Shown here: positions 28,959-37,614 of the stretch, piece after piece
Numbering within the stretch: position 1 is the stretch's first letter
Layout: the number at the start of each line of letters is the position of its first letter
Origin: Bacteroidota bacterium
GTDB taxonomy: Bacteria; Bacteroidota; Bacteroidia; Bacteroidales; VadinHA17
Direction of reading: 5' to 3'
Assembly (NCBI GenBank): GCA_016718875.1
Contig: JADKBL010000002.1
Span: 248,001 to 312,000 of the forward strand
Length of the DNA: 64,000 bases
Notes under the pieces: model-generated
Told to the model about the DNA's origin: nothing
Seen by the model: only the letters and a program-made list of their open reading frames with translations
Database searches by the model: none
Made by a program: the position numbers and the translations under genes

Positions 28959-29429
28959 ATGATGATTGAAAACAGATTTGGCCTTACATTTGGTCCCTTT
29001 GGCTCTTCAACCGGTTTTTTCCTGATTATAGGAGGAATTACTGTAACATGGTTTTCTGTTTATGGATTATTTATTGTATTTGTTGGTCTCTTTGCTTTAT
29101 TTACTGATACCAGTACCACAATAGATACAGAAGGAAGGAAAATCAGGCACTCAGATAATCTTTTTGGATTAATCCCCATCGGAAAATGGATAGCTATATC
29201 ACCCGGCATGAAACTGGGCTTAAAAAAAACTCACCGGGGATTTATTGGATACACGCGTGGTAGCGCTATGGGGATACATGAATACGATATCAGGATAAAT
29301 CTTTATGGTTCTGATAACAAGCCAATTATGCCATTAAAAAGTTTTAGCTCCTTACAATCTGCCAGAGAGGAGTTAGATAGCTTCAGTCAGCAATTGGGAA
29401 TCCCCATTCTTGAAAGTAAACAGTTTTAA
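28959..29429 (+). CDS. Small uncharacterised membrane protein
   Basis: A 156-residue protein with two adjacent hydrophobic helices (GFFLIIGGITVTWF and YGLFIVFVGLFALF) and a C-terminal soluble domain of about 100 residues. No family is recognised. The layout resembles small PH-like or DUF membrane proteins. It lies 28 bp after the GNAT remnant and 49 bp before a lipoprotein gene, so the three may form one transcript. Confidence 0.55.
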   Translation: MMIENRFGLTFGPFGSSTGFFLIIGGITVTWFSVYGLFIVFVGLFALFTDTSTTIDTEGRKIRHSDNLFGLIPIGKWIAISPGMKLGLKKTHRGFIGYTRGSAMGIHEYDIRINLYGSDNKPIMPLKSFSSLQSAREELDSFSQQLGIPILESKQF

Positions 29430-29478
29430 AGCTGATTGGCATATTTCTTGATGATTTTCAATATCATCTACCCTTTTT

Positions 29479-29838
29479 ATGAAACATTACCTTTTAACTA
29501 TCCCGCTTCTGATTTTTCTGGTATCATGTGAAAAATCGTCCGATTATCTGATTCCTGAATCGGAAGTTCCGGAATGGCTTAAGACAAGTATTGCACAGGA
29601 TAAGAAAACACTGGAATCGGATCCCCGGTCAAGCCTGAACATATCTGCCTGGATAAGAACAGAATATAAAGGTGACTATTATTTTGAATTTATTAATCTT
29701 CTAAGTTCCGCAGGACCAAGGACATATAAATCCGATGGCACTGAATTTATGTACACAGATAATGGTTTTATGGACTACCAGTCAGGTAAATGCTGTAAAA
29801 AATACGTATGGAAGGGACCTGATTATTTTGGAGATTAA
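29479..29838 (+). CDS. Small lipoprotein of unknown function
   Basis: A 119-residue lipoprotein with a clear signal (LLIFLVSCEKS, Cys at residue 17). The mature part has the segment YFEFINLLSS and a CCKKYVWKG motif with two adjacent Cys. No family is recognised; such proteins are common in Bacteroidota. The final stop is followed by a heptamer array. Confidence 0.6.
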   Translation: MKHYLLTIPLLIFLVSCEKSSDYLIPESEVPEWLKTSIAQDKKTLESDPRSSLNISAWIRTEYKGDYYFEFINLLSSAGPRTYKSDGTEFMYTDNGFMDYQSGKCCKKYVWKGPDYFGD

Positions 29839-29884
29839 TACTCTGAGTTCACAATTCTAAGGATTCAATCTGCGAGAATCTGCT

Positions 29885-29940
29885 GCCTTCCGCCTATTGC
29901 CTTTTGCCTTTTATCTTCTTACTTTTGTCTTTTATCTTTT
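29885..29940. repeat. Long heptamer tandem array, GCCTNNN grading into NNCTTTT
   Basis: Eight 7-bp units in phase: GCCTTCC, GCCTATT, GCCTTTT, GCCTTTT, ATCTTCT, TACTTTT, GTCTTTT, ATCTTTT. The array shows how the GCCT and CTTTT families grade into each other. It ends 3 bp before the next ATG. Confidence 0.85.
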
Positions 29941-29943
29941 AAA

Positions 29944-30213
29944 ATGGATTGCCGACCCGACTGCGGAGCCTGCTGCATAGCTATCTCGATATCATCACCG
30001 ATACCTGGGATGCCTGATGGAAAACCTTCAGGTGTAAGATGCATTCATCTGATGGAGGATTATAAATGCGCTCTGTTCGGAGATCCGTCAAGACCTAAGG
30101 TATGTTCTGATTACCAGGCAGAACATGAGTTCTGTGGCACAAACAAGAGCGAGGCACTTCAGATATTATATTCGCTCGAAGGAAAAAGCAATTACCTTTT
30201 TCCTGAGGAGTAA
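29944..30213 (+). CDS. YkgJ-type CxxCxxCC cysteine cluster protein
   Basis: An 89-residue protein with the N-terminal cluster CRPDCGACC and further Cys at CIHL, CALF, CSDY and FCGT, as in the YkgJ family of putative Fe-S or zinc-binding proteins. The function is not established. Its start codon follows directly on a heptamer array, and its 3' end overlaps the convergent amidohydrolase gene by 22 bp. Confidence 0.8.
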   Translation: MDCRPDCGACCIAISISSPIPGMPDGKPSGVRCIHLMEDYKCALFGDPSRPKVCSDYQAEHEFCGTNKSEALQILYSLEGKSNYLFPEE

Positions 30214-31883
30214 ACAACCTTACCGCCGACAATCGTATAATCGACTTTCGTTTTCATAATTTCATTTTCCGGAATTGAGAAAATGTTTTTGTCAATAATC
30301 ACAATATCAGCAAGGTATCCTGTTTTTATCATTCCTTTTCTATCTTCCATGAACTGGGCATAGGCAGCACCAATTGTGTAATATTTTAATGCATCAGTCA
30401 TAGAAATTTTTTGTTCAGGATACCAGCCGTCACCATCTTCTCCCAGTCTGTCTTTTCTTGTTACTGAGGCATATAATCCTTCCATTGGATTAAGCGGCTC
30501 AACCTGGTAGTCGGTTCCGAATGCTATCCTGGCACCTGCGTCAGCAAGACTCTTCCATGCATAGGCACCTTTTGATCTCTCCTCACCGATTCTTTTTACA
30601 ACAAACTTCTTGTCGGAGATGCAATGTGTTGGCTGCATTGATGCTATTACTCCAAGTTGGGCAAACCTTGGAAAATCAGATGGAGCAATAGTCTGGGCGT
30701 GCTCATCGCGGTGCCTGCTGTCGCGTATACCATTTACTTTTTGTGCCGCTTCATAAGCGTTGAGTGTCCAGTTATTGCCTTTGTCGCCAATTGAATGGAC
30801 CCCGATCTGGAATCCAAGTTTGTCTGCAGAAACTACCATATTTTCAAACTCTTCATAAGGCATCATTGCAAGTCCTGATGTATTTGGATTGTCTGTGAAT
30901 GGCTCATACATAAGAGCTGTACCTGATCCTATTGTCCCGTCAATAAATGCTTTTAGGTAACCGAAGCGGATCCAGTTGCCTTCAGCAGGATACTTTTTTG
31001 CAATTTCAATATATTTCTTCAGTCTGGCTGTGTCACCGGTCAGTGGTTCCCCAATATCAATTCTGCTCGTAAGATGACCTTGTTCCTGAAGTTTGCTATA
31101 TGCTTCAAAATCGCCCCAGCCAGGGATCTGTATGCTTGTAACGCCCAGTTCACGGGCTTCCTTCAGCGCAAGCAGATACCCCTGCCAGATCTTCTCTTCC
31201 TTCTCTTTTTCAGATAGTTCAGCAACAATTTCTCCGGTTTTTATCAGGTCCATTGCATTCTCCTTGATGATACCTGTTGGTTCACTTGTTTTTGGATCTT
31301 TCTGGATCTCCCCACCAAACGGGGAAACAGTTTTTCCTGTAATACCTGATGCTTTCAGGATATAGGAGTTCACTAAAACAGAATGGCCATCGGCTCTCGA
31401 AAGTATTACCGGATTATTAGGTGAAACATTATCTAAAAGCCCTTTTGTTGGCCAGTTTCTGTCTGTGAACATCTCATGCTCCCAGTGACCGCCCCTGATT
31501 AACTGTCCGGGTTTAGATTTTGCAATCTGTGCCCTGACTTTTTCTGTAAATACAGATGGATCGGTAGTATATCTTAATTCAATGTAATCGGGATCTAACG
31601 GGCCGAAATGAACGTGTGCATCATTAAAACCGGGAAATACCGGTCTTCCTCCGGCATCAATAAGATTTGTAATACCCTCTTTAACCATTTTTTTGGCTTC
31701 AGTAGTGGTACCGACATAAATTATCTTTTCTCCCTTAATGGCAATTGCCTCAGCGGATGGGTTATTATCATCAACAGTAAACACTTCGCCGTTTACAATT
31801 ACCAGATCAGCTGTCTGCTGTTCGCCACATGAACCTGTAAGTACCATGACTGCAATTGATAATGAGATAAATATTCTTTTCAT
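30192..31883 (-). CDS. YtcJ-like secreted amidohydrolase
   Basis: A 563-residue amidohydrolase superfamily enzyme with a lipoprotein-type signal (MVLTGSCGE). The N-terminal beta part is followed by the TIM barrel with GFNDAHVHFG near residue 85, QIGVHSIGD, RDEHAQTI and the metal-binding Asp in IAFGTDYQVEP. YtcJ-like proteins hydrolyse N-acyl or amide bonds; the substrate is not known. It is divergent from dapB. Confidence 0.85.
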   Translation of the reverse strand: MKRIFISLSIAVMVLTGSCGEQQTADLVIVNGEVFTVDDNNPSAEAIAIKGEKIIYVGTTTEAKKMVKEGITNLIDAGGRPVFPGFNDAHVHFGPLDPDYIELRYTTDPSVFTEKVRAQIAKSKPGQLIRGGHWEHEMFTDRNWPTKGLLDNVSPNNPVILSRADGHSVLVNSYILKASGITGKTVSPFGGEIQKDPKTSEPTGIIKENAMDLIKTGEIVAELSEKEKEEKIWQGYLLALKEARELGVTSIQIPGWGDFEAYSKLQEQGHLTSRIDIGEPLTGDTARLKKYIEIAKKYPAEGNWIRFGYLKAFIDGTIGSGTALMYEPFTDNPNTSGLAMMPYEEFENMVVSADKLGFQIGVHSIGDKGNNWTLNAYEAAQKVNGIRDSRHRDEHAQTIAPSDFPRFAQLGVIASMQPTHCISDKKFVVKRIGEERSKGAYAWKSLADAGARIAFGTDYQVEPLNPMEGLYASVTRKDRLGEDGDGWYPEQKISMTDALKYYTIGAAYAQFMEDRKGMIKTGYLADIVIIDKNIFSIPENEIMKTKVDYTIVGGKVVYSSGKR

Positions 31884-31943
31884 AAACAGGTTGTTTTCAA
31901 AATTGAATTATAAAAGTAATATGAATTCTGAACAACACATTAA

Positions 31944-31951
31944 TATTTTTG
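31944..31951 (+). promoter_or_regulatory. Candidate -7 box for dapB
   Basis: TATTTTTG matches TAnnTTTG and lies 56 bp upstream of the dapB ATG in the divergent intergenic region. No good -33 element was found at the expected distance. Confidence 0.4.
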
Positions 31952-32007
31952 TCGTTTATTATTAAACTGTGAATGTTATAAACTGGTAAATTCGCAAAAA
32001 AAAGAAA

Positions 32008-32724
32008 ATGAAAATAGCACTAATTGGTTATGGACGCATGGGACACGAGATTGAGGCTATTGCTCTCAAACGTGGACATGTTATAAAACTCATTGTAGAT
32101 AAGGATAATGCAACAGATTTGAATAGCAATAACCTTAATGGTATTGATGTTGCGATCGAATTCTCTCTTCCTACAACAGCATTACAAAATATTTCGGAAT
32201 GCCTAGGCAACAGTGTTCCGGTTGTTTCAGGTACAACAGGCTGGCTTGAGGACTATGAAAAGGCAGCTGACCTCTGCAGAAAGAATAAAACATCTTTCCT
32301 TCATTCTACAAATTTCAGTATTGGAGTTAATCTTCTTTTTATGCTTAATGCGCAGCTGGCCAGGCACATGAATAAGTACAATGATTATGGTGTTTCTATT
32401 GAGGAGATACATCATACAAAAAAGCTTGATGCGCCCAGCGGTACTGCAATTACACTTGCAAAGGGTATAACAGGAGAACATGACAGATATGAAACATGGC
32501 ACCTTGGAGGGAGCAAACTGGAAGGATCGGTTCCAATTGCGGCAATCAGGGAAGGTGATGTACCCGGAACGCATATAATAACATGGGATTCAGAGATTGA
32601 CACCATCAGTTTAAAGCATGAGGCTAAAAACAGGAAGGGATTGGCGCTGGGTGCTGTTGTTGCAGCGGAGTATATTTCATCCAGGAAAGGTGTATTCACA
32701 ATGAATGATGTAATGGGATTCTGA
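32008..32724 (+). CDS. dapB: 4-hydroxy-tetrahydrodipicolinate reductase
   Basis: DapB reduces hydroxytetrahydrodipicolinate with NAD(P)H on the way to diaminopimelate and lysine. The cofactor loop is IGYGRMG near the start; the catalytic motif HHTKKLDAPSGTA is near residue 134 with the paired His and the Lys. The length of 238 residues is at the short end of the family. It stands 42 bp upstream of lepB, a common neighbourhood in Bacteroidota, and about 10 kb from lysC-lysA. Confidence 0.94.
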   Translation: MKIALIGYGRMGHEIEAIALKRGHVIKLIVDKDNATDLNSNNLNGIDVAIEFSLPTTALQNISECLGNSVPVVSGTTGWLEDYEKAADLCRKNKTSFLHSTNFSIGVNLLFMLNAQLARHMNKYNDYGVSIEEIHHTKKLDAPSGTAITLAKGITGEHDRYETWHLGGSKLEGSVPIAAIREGDVPGTHIITWDSEIDTISLKHEAKNRKGLALGAVVAAEYISSRKGVFTMNDVMGF

Positions 32725-32733
32725 TAATTATAT

Positions 32734-32741
32734 TACTTTTG
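32734..32741 (+). promoter_or_regulatory. Candidate -7 box for lepB
   Basis: TACTTTTG lies 24 bp upstream of the lepB ATG, between the two genes. lepB may therefore have its own promoter as well as read-through from dapB. Confidence 0.4.
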
Positions 32742-32765
32742 TCGCTTCTGAAAAACAATTAAATA

Positions 32766-34154
32766 ATGAATGAGATCTTTTCAAGTAAATACTTCCGCTT
32801 CGGAGTAGCAGCATTCATATATATCCTTGTGGTTATATGGATTGGAAATTTCTGGCTTCTGATCGGATTGGGAATAATATTCGACATGTATGTAACTGAA
32901 AAAGTTAACTGGACATTCTGGAAAAAACGTCATGGCAGAAATAATGCTTTTATAGAATGGCTTGATGCACTGATATTTGCTGTTATTGCAGTAACACTAA
33001 TTAATATCTTTCTTTTCCAGAATTACCGGATTCCCACTCCCTCAATGGAGAAATCATTGCTGGTGAGGGATCATCTTTTTGTGAGCAAACTTGCATACGG
33101 TCCAAGGATGCCAAATACCCCAATAGCTTTTCCCTTTACTCAGCATACAATGCCAATCACCAACAGCAAGTCATGGTCAGATCTTGTAATATGGCCATAT
33201 AAAAGGCTGGCCGGCGGAGGAATAGTAAAGAACAATGATCCTATAGTATTTAATTTCCCTGCAGGTGACACAGTTGTACTGGATGAACAGGCAACAAGTT
33301 ATTATGAGATAGTCAGGCGAACAGCCCGCGATTTTAAATCAAGAGATGTATATACCGGATCAACAATTAAGCCGGAAGAGTTCTATTTGCAGATGGCAAG
33401 AAGAGAAATTTGGGGTCAGAATGAAATGATTTACAGACCGGTTGACCGGAGGGATAATTATGTGAAGAGATGCGTTGGTATACCTGGTGATACTGTTACA
33501 ATTATAAAGGGTATTCTGTATGTAAATGGAAAAGAAGTACCTGATAATACCACCCAGCAGACAACATATGTTGTAGGAACGAACGGAACTACAATTAACC
33601 CGAAGGCATTTGAAAGACTTTCAATATCAAGGGCTGATCAGTCAATGCTCTCAGGATCTGCATATTTGCTACCGCTTACCAAAGCCAATGCAGAAACGAT
33701 TTCTAAATTTACTAATGTATCGGAGGTATCTGCTGTTCTGGCTCGTGAAGGCGAATGGGCGCCGCATATCTTTCCTCATAATCCGGCATATAAATGGAAT
33801 GAGGATAACTATGGTCCTTTATGGCTTCCTTCCACAGGTTCGACTGTGCAGCTTGATACAGCGAATATATGTATCTATGAGCGTATAATTGATGTTTACG
33901 AGGATAATGATCTGAAGATAGAAAATGGTACAATATATATTAATGGTACTCCGGCCACCAGCTATACATTTAAAATGGGTTACTACTGGATGATGGGAGA
34001 TAACAGGCATAATTCAGCAGATTCACGTTATTGGGGATTTGTGCCTGAAGATCATATTGTTGGCAAACCAAAATTCATATGGCTGTCACTGGACAAGGAA
34101 GCCACAGGATTGAAAAAAATAAGGTGGAACAGGATGTTTATGAGGGTTAGGTAA
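32766..34154 (+). CDS. lepB: Signal peptidase I, large Bacteroidota type
   Basis: LepB cleaves signal peptides on the outer face of the inner membrane. Hydrophobic segments near residues 12-45 and 70-90 anchor it. The catalytic Ser is in TPSMEKSL near residue 93, the Lys in NYVKRCVGIPGD near 233, and the conserved GDNRHNSADSRYWG box near 410. The 462-residue length, with a large insert between the Ser and Lys boxes and another before the GDN box, is typical for this phylum. Confidence 0.93.
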   Translation: MNEIFSSKYFRFGVAAFIYILVVIWIGNFWLLIGLGIIFDMYVTEKVNWTFWKKRHGRNNAFIEWLDALIFAVIAVTLINIFLFQNYRIPTPSMEKSLLVRDHLFVSKLAYGPRMPNTPIAFPFTQHTMPITNSKSWSDLVIWPYKRLAGGGIVKNNDPIVFNFPAGDTVVLDEQATSYYEIVRRTARDFKSRDVYTGSTIKPEEFYLQMARREIWGQNEMIYRPVDRRDNYVKRCVGIPGDTVTIIKGILYVNGKEVPDNTTQQTTYVVGTNGTTINPKAFERLSISRADQSMLSGSAYLLPLTKANAETISKFTNVSEVSAVLAREGEWAPHIFPHNPAYKWNEDNYGPLWLPSTGSTVQLDTANICIYERIIDVYEDNDLKIENGTIYINGTPATSYTFKMGYYWMMGDNRHNSADSRYWGFVPEDHIVGKPKFIWLSLDKEATGLKKIRWNRMFMRVR

Positions 34155-34208
34155 GAAACCTCATATCCCTTTCCCTTTAAAGAGGATCTAGGGAGAGGCA
34201 AAAAATAA

Positions 34209-34232
34209 GGGACATGCCATGGCATGTCCCTA
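34209..34232. repeat. CCATGG-centred palindromic repeat, copy 1
   Basis: A perfect 24-bp palindrome with arms AGGGACATGCCA, between the convergent lepB and rplT genes. Flanking A-rich and T-rich stretches would make it function as a bidirectional terminator. Two relatives lie at 38380 and 38431. Confidence 0.85.
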
Positions 34233-34258
34233 TTATTTTTATACTTACCGTATATAAA

Positions 34259-34603
34259 CTATTTTACTTTTTCCACGATAGCCTGAAACGCTTCAGGGTG
34301 ATTCATCGCCAGGTCTGCGAGTGTTTTTCTGTTGAGTATTATTCCCTTCTTGTCGAGTTTTCCAATAAACTCAGAGTAACTCATATCATACTGTCTAACA
34401 CCTGCATTTATTCTCTGTATCCAGAGTGCCCTGAACTGGCCTTTCTTCTTTCTTCTGTCGCGATAAGCATACCCTAAACCTTTATCGAGGGTATTCTTTG
34501 CAACTGTAATTACATTCCTTCTTGAACCGAAATTTCCTTTTGTCTGCTGAAGAACCTTTTTTCTTCTGGTTCTCGATGCGACTGAATTTACTGATCTTGG
34601 CAT
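34259..34603 (-). CDS. rplT: 50S ribosomal protein L20
   Basis: L20 binds 23S rRNA early in large-subunit assembly. The 114-residue sequence, with the basic N-terminus MPRSVNSVASRTRRKK and the conserved region GLGYAYRDRRKKKGQFRALW, is unmistakable. It is the last gene of thrS-infC-rpmI-rplT; the 97-bp spacer from rpmI is longer than usual and may fold. Confidence 0.97.
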   Translation of the reverse strand: MPRSVNSVASRTRRKKVLQQTKGNFGSRRNVITVAKNTLDKGLGYAYRDRRKKKGQFRALWIQRINAGVRQYDMSYSEFIGKLDKKGIILNRKTLADLAMNHPEAFQAIVEKVK

Positions 34604-34700
34604 AACTCATTGTTTTTGAAAGTCAGCGTCCCGTTTCAAGGGGAACTTTAAGCTGATCATTCTGTTAATACTAATTTTTCTTTAATCGAAGCGCTAACAA

Positions 34701-34898
34701 CTATTTCATTGCAAGTAACAACTTTACGTTCTTGAGGTCTGTCTTGTGGACTACTCCGTCATAGCCAAGGTTTCTTTTGCGCTTGGTTGACTTTTTTGTA
34801 AGGATGTGACTTTTGAAAGCATGCTTACGCTTGATCTTTCCTGTTCCGGTCAGCGAGAATCTCTTCTTTGCACCGGGGTTTGTTTTCATCTTTGGCAT
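34701..34898 (-). CDS. rpmI: 50S ribosomal protein L35
   Basis: A 65-residue basic ribosomal protein with the family start MPKMKTNPGAKKRFSLTG and the KRKHAFKSHIL segment. It is 27 bp downstream of infC in the conserved translation operon. Confidence 0.97.
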   Translation of the reverse strand: MPKMKTNPGAKKRFSLTGTGKIKRKHAFKSHILTKKSTKRKRNLGYDGVVHKTDLKNVKLLLAMK

Positions 34899-34925
34899 TT
34901 TCTCAATAAAATATATTAAAATAAA

Positions 34926-35474
34926 CTATTTCTTCTTCTTTGGTGAGAATGATACTATCATTCTCTTTCCTTCAAGCTTTGGTAGCTGATCAGGCTTCCC
35001 ATACTCTTCCAGATCATTTGCAAAACGAAGGAGCAGAACTTCTCCCTGTTCCTTGAACAGTATAGATCTTCCTTTAAAGAATACATAAGCTCTTACCTTT
35101 GCACCTTCTTCAAGGAACCTTACGGCATGCTTGAGCTTGAAATTATAGTCGTGATCATCGGTATTAGGTCCAAACCTGATTTCCTTAACCACAACTTTTG
35201 ATGTTTTTGCCTTGATCTCTTTCTGCTTTTTCTTTTGCTGATACAGAAATTTCTGATAATCAACAATTTTACAAACAGGTGGATCTGCATTGGGAGAGAT
35301 TTCAACAAGATCGAGCTCAAGGTTATCAGCCAGCCGAAGTGCATCCTGAATACTCATTACCTGAGCTTCGATTTCTTCACCTACTACTCTGACCACTTTT
35401 GCAGTGATCCTTTGATTGATTTTGTGAGCCGGTTGGGTTATCCTTGCCGGGCTTCGCCTTATTGGTAAAGCTAT
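34926..35474 (-). CDS. infC: Translation initiation factor IF-3, non-canonical ATA start
   Basis: IF-3 binds the 30S subunit and rejects wrong start codons. The N-terminal domain begins HKINQRITAKVVRVVGEE and the C-terminal domain carries KEIRFGPNTDDHDYNFKL and AKVRAYVFFKGR. A GTG at 35396 would cut off the conserved HKIN start. Reading upstream gives an ATA codon at 35474, 8 nt after a strong AGGAGG, then ALPIRRSPARITQPAHKIN. The resulting 182 residues match the family. Use of a rare start codon would let IF-3 limit its own synthesis, as shown for the AUU start of E. coli infC. Confidence 0.9.
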   Translation of the reverse strand: MALPIRRSPARITQPAHKINQRITAKVVRVVGEEIEAQVMSIQDALRLADNLELDLVEISPNADPPVCKIVDYQKFLYQQKKKQKEIKAKTSKVVVKEIRFGPNTDDHDYNFKLKHAVRFLEEGAKVRAYVFFKGRSILFKEQGEVLLLRFANDLEEYGKPDQLPKLEGKRMIVSFSPKKKK

Positions 35475-35482
35475 GACTCTTT

Positions 35483-35488
35483 CCTCCT
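35483..35488 (-). promoter_or_regulatory. Strong Shine-Dalgarno sequence of infC
   Basis: On the minus strand AGGAGG lies 8 nt upstream of the ATA at 35474. It stands out because Shine-Dalgarno sequences are otherwise nearly absent in this window. It lies 24 nt after the thrS stop. Confidence 0.8.
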
Positions 35489-35511
35489 ATGTTTAGTTAA
35501 TACTAAATGCC

Positions 35512-37452
35512 TTAAAAGGCTATTTCTTTTTTAATCTCTTCCTGTATAAAACTGACGAATTCTTCTATTTTCATGCTTCCCATATCACCTTCACCCTGCT
35601 TACGGACAGCAATTGTTCCGTTTTCAACCTCTTTTTCACCTATTATAAGAAGGTAGGGAATCCTCTTTAATTCATTATCCCTGATCTTCTTACCTATTTT
35701 TTCGCTTCTTTCGTCAATTAGTGTGCAAATATCGGAATTATTTAGAATTTCCAAAACTTTTCCTGCATAATCATTGAATTTTTCACTTATAGGAAGAATG
35801 ACTGCTTTTTCGGGAGCAAGCCAAAGCGGGAATTTTCCTGCGGTATTTTCAATAAGTACGGCGACAAAACGCTCCAGTGAACCGAAAATGGTTCGATGTA
35901 TCATCACAGGTCTGTGCTTCTGGTTGTCGCTGCCATTGTAGGTAAGATCGAACCTTTCGGGGAGGTTATAGTCTACCTGTATTGTTCCAAGTTGCCATTT
36001 CCTGCCAATTGCATCCTTCACCATAAAATCGAGCTTCGGTCCGTAAAAAGCGGCTTCTCCAAGTGCAACTGTTGTCTGGAGGCTTTTTTCAGCTGCTGCC
36101 TCAATAATATCACGTTCCGCTTTTTCCCAGTTCTCGTCTGAGCCAATATACTTTTGCTTGTTCTCCGGATCACGTAGTGATACCTGGGCTGTAAAATCGT
36201 TGAAGTTGAGTATACGGAAGATATAAAGTATCAGATCAATTATGCTCTTGAATTCTTCTCTCAGCTGATCCTGCCTGCAAAAATGATGGGCATCATCCTG
36301 GGTGAAACTACGTACCCTTGTAAGGCCGTGAAGCTCACCGCTCTGCTCGTACCTGTAAACAGTACCAAACTCAGCCATTCTGTAAGGAAGATCCTTGTAG
36401 GAATGAGGAGTGGCATTATAAATTTCGCAGTGATGCGGGCAGTTCATTGGCTTAAGCATGAACTGTTCACCCTCCTGAGGTGTTGAAATTGGCTGAAATG
36501 AGTCAGCACCATATTTTTCAAAGTGCCCTGATGTCTTGTACAGATTTACATTTCCTATATGAGGTGTGGTAACAATCTTATATCCTCTTTTTCTGAGTAC
36601 AGAGGTTAGAAATGTTATCAGATTTTGTCTGATATCCGAGCCTTTTGGCATCCATAACGGAAGACCCATACCAACCTTAGGGGAAAAAGTAAAAAGCTCA
36701 AGTTCTTTTCCTATCCTCCGGTGATCCCTTCTTTTTGCTTCCTCCAGAAATACAAGATATTCATCAAGAAGCTTCTGTTTCGGGAATGTTATACCATAGA
36801 TCCTGGTAAGCATTTTCCTGTTCTCATTTCCTCTCCAATAGGCACCGGCGACACTCAGAAGCTTGATAGCTTTTAGCGGTTCGGTTGATGGAAGGTGTGG
36901 TCCCCTGCAGAGATCAGTGAAGTTGCCCTGGGAATAGAGTGTTATGGTTCCGTCTTCGAGCTCACTTATAAGTTCGGTTTTATAATCATCACCCTTCGTT
37001 GTGAAAAGATCGAGGGCCTCTTTTTTGCTGATGTCACGTCGTGTATATGTCAGGTTCTTTGCAGCAAGCTCCTTCATCCGGTTCTCAATGGTAATAAGAT
37101 CTGCCTCAGTTATTACTTTACCATCACCAGGGTCCACATCATAATAGAATCCATTCTCAATTGCAGGACCAATACCGAATTTCATTCCGGGGTACAATGA
37201 TTCAAGAGCCTCTGCCATGAGGTGTGCAGAAGAGTGCCAGAAGGCATGTTTGCCCTGCTCATCATCCCACTTGTTAAGTTTTAATGTGGAGTCACTGCTG
37301 ATGGGCCTTGTAAGATCCCACGTTTCTCCGTTGACTGTTGCAGAATAAACTTCTTTTGCAAGTCTGGGACTTATTAGTTCAGCTATCTGAAGGCTGTTTG
37401 TACCGCTGTTATATTCCCTTACTGATCCGTCGGGAAATGTTATTTTTACCAT
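35512..37452 (-). CDS. thrS: Threonyl-tRNA synthetase
   Basis: ThrRS of 646 residues: TGS domain (1-60), editing domain with HSSAHLMAEAL, class II catalytic core with MNCPHHCEIY zinc ligand region, RVRSFTQDDAHHFC motif 2 region, and the anticodon-binding domain at the C-terminus. First gene of the thrS-infC-rpmI-rplT operon. Confidence 0.97.
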   Translation of the reverse strand: MVKITFPDGSVREYNSGTNSLQIAELISPRLAKEVYSATVNGETWDLTRPISSDSTLKLNKWDDEQGKHAFWHSSAHLMAEALESLYPGMKFGIGPAIENGFYYDVDPGDGKVITEADLITIENRMKELAAKNLTYTRRDISKKEALDLFTTKGDDYKTELISELEDGTITLYSQGNFTDLCRGPHLPSTEPLKAIKLLSVAGAYWRGNENRKMLTRIYGITFPKQKLLDEYLVFLEEAKRRDHRRIGKELELFTFSPKVGMGLPLWMPKGSDIRQNLITFLTSVLRKRGYKIVTTPHIGNVNLYKTSGHFEKYGADSFQPISTPQEGEQFMLKPMNCPHHCEIYNATPHSYKDLPYRMAEFGTVYRYEQSGELHGLTRVRSFTQDDAHHFCRQDQLREEFKSIIDLILYIFRILNFNDFTAQVSLRDPENKQKYIGSDENWEKAERDIIEAAAEKSLQTTVALGEAAFYGPKLDFMVKDAIGRKWQLGTIQVDYNLPERFDLTYNGSDNQKHRPVMIHRTIFGSLERFVAVLIENTAGKFPLWLAPEKAVILPISEKFNDYAGKVLEILNNSDICTLIDERSEKIGKKIRDNELKRIPYLLIIGEKEVENGTIAVRKQGEGDMGSMKIEEFVSFIQEEIKKEIAF

Positions 37453-37479
37453 TCTTAATTAAGGCTTTGAATTGGAGTG

Positions 37480-37487
37480 CAAAGATA
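37480..37487 (-). promoter_or_regulatory. Candidate -7 box of the thrS operon
   Basis: On the minus strand TATCTTTG lies about 28 bp upstream of the thrS ATG. A mirrored TATATTTG box for the divergent gene starts 12 bp away at 37499, so the two promoters may compete. Confidence 0.45.
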
Positions 37488-37498
37488 ATGATAATTTT

Positions 37499-37506
37499 TA
37501 TATTTG
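37499..37506 (+). promoter_or_regulatory. Candidate -7 box of the PKD lipoprotein gene
   Basis: TATATTTG, about 109 bp upstream of the preferred ATG at 37615, giving a long untranslated leader, or a shorter one if the in-frame ATG at 37543 were used. Confidence 0.4.
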
Positions 37507-37614
37507 CAGACTCAAAACAGTGGATAGAAAACGTTAATTCAGATGATTGACAATAGAAGAAAAACAAATGGCACACTATTTGACATTACAGTTTTAACAT
37601 TTAATAACAAGCAT

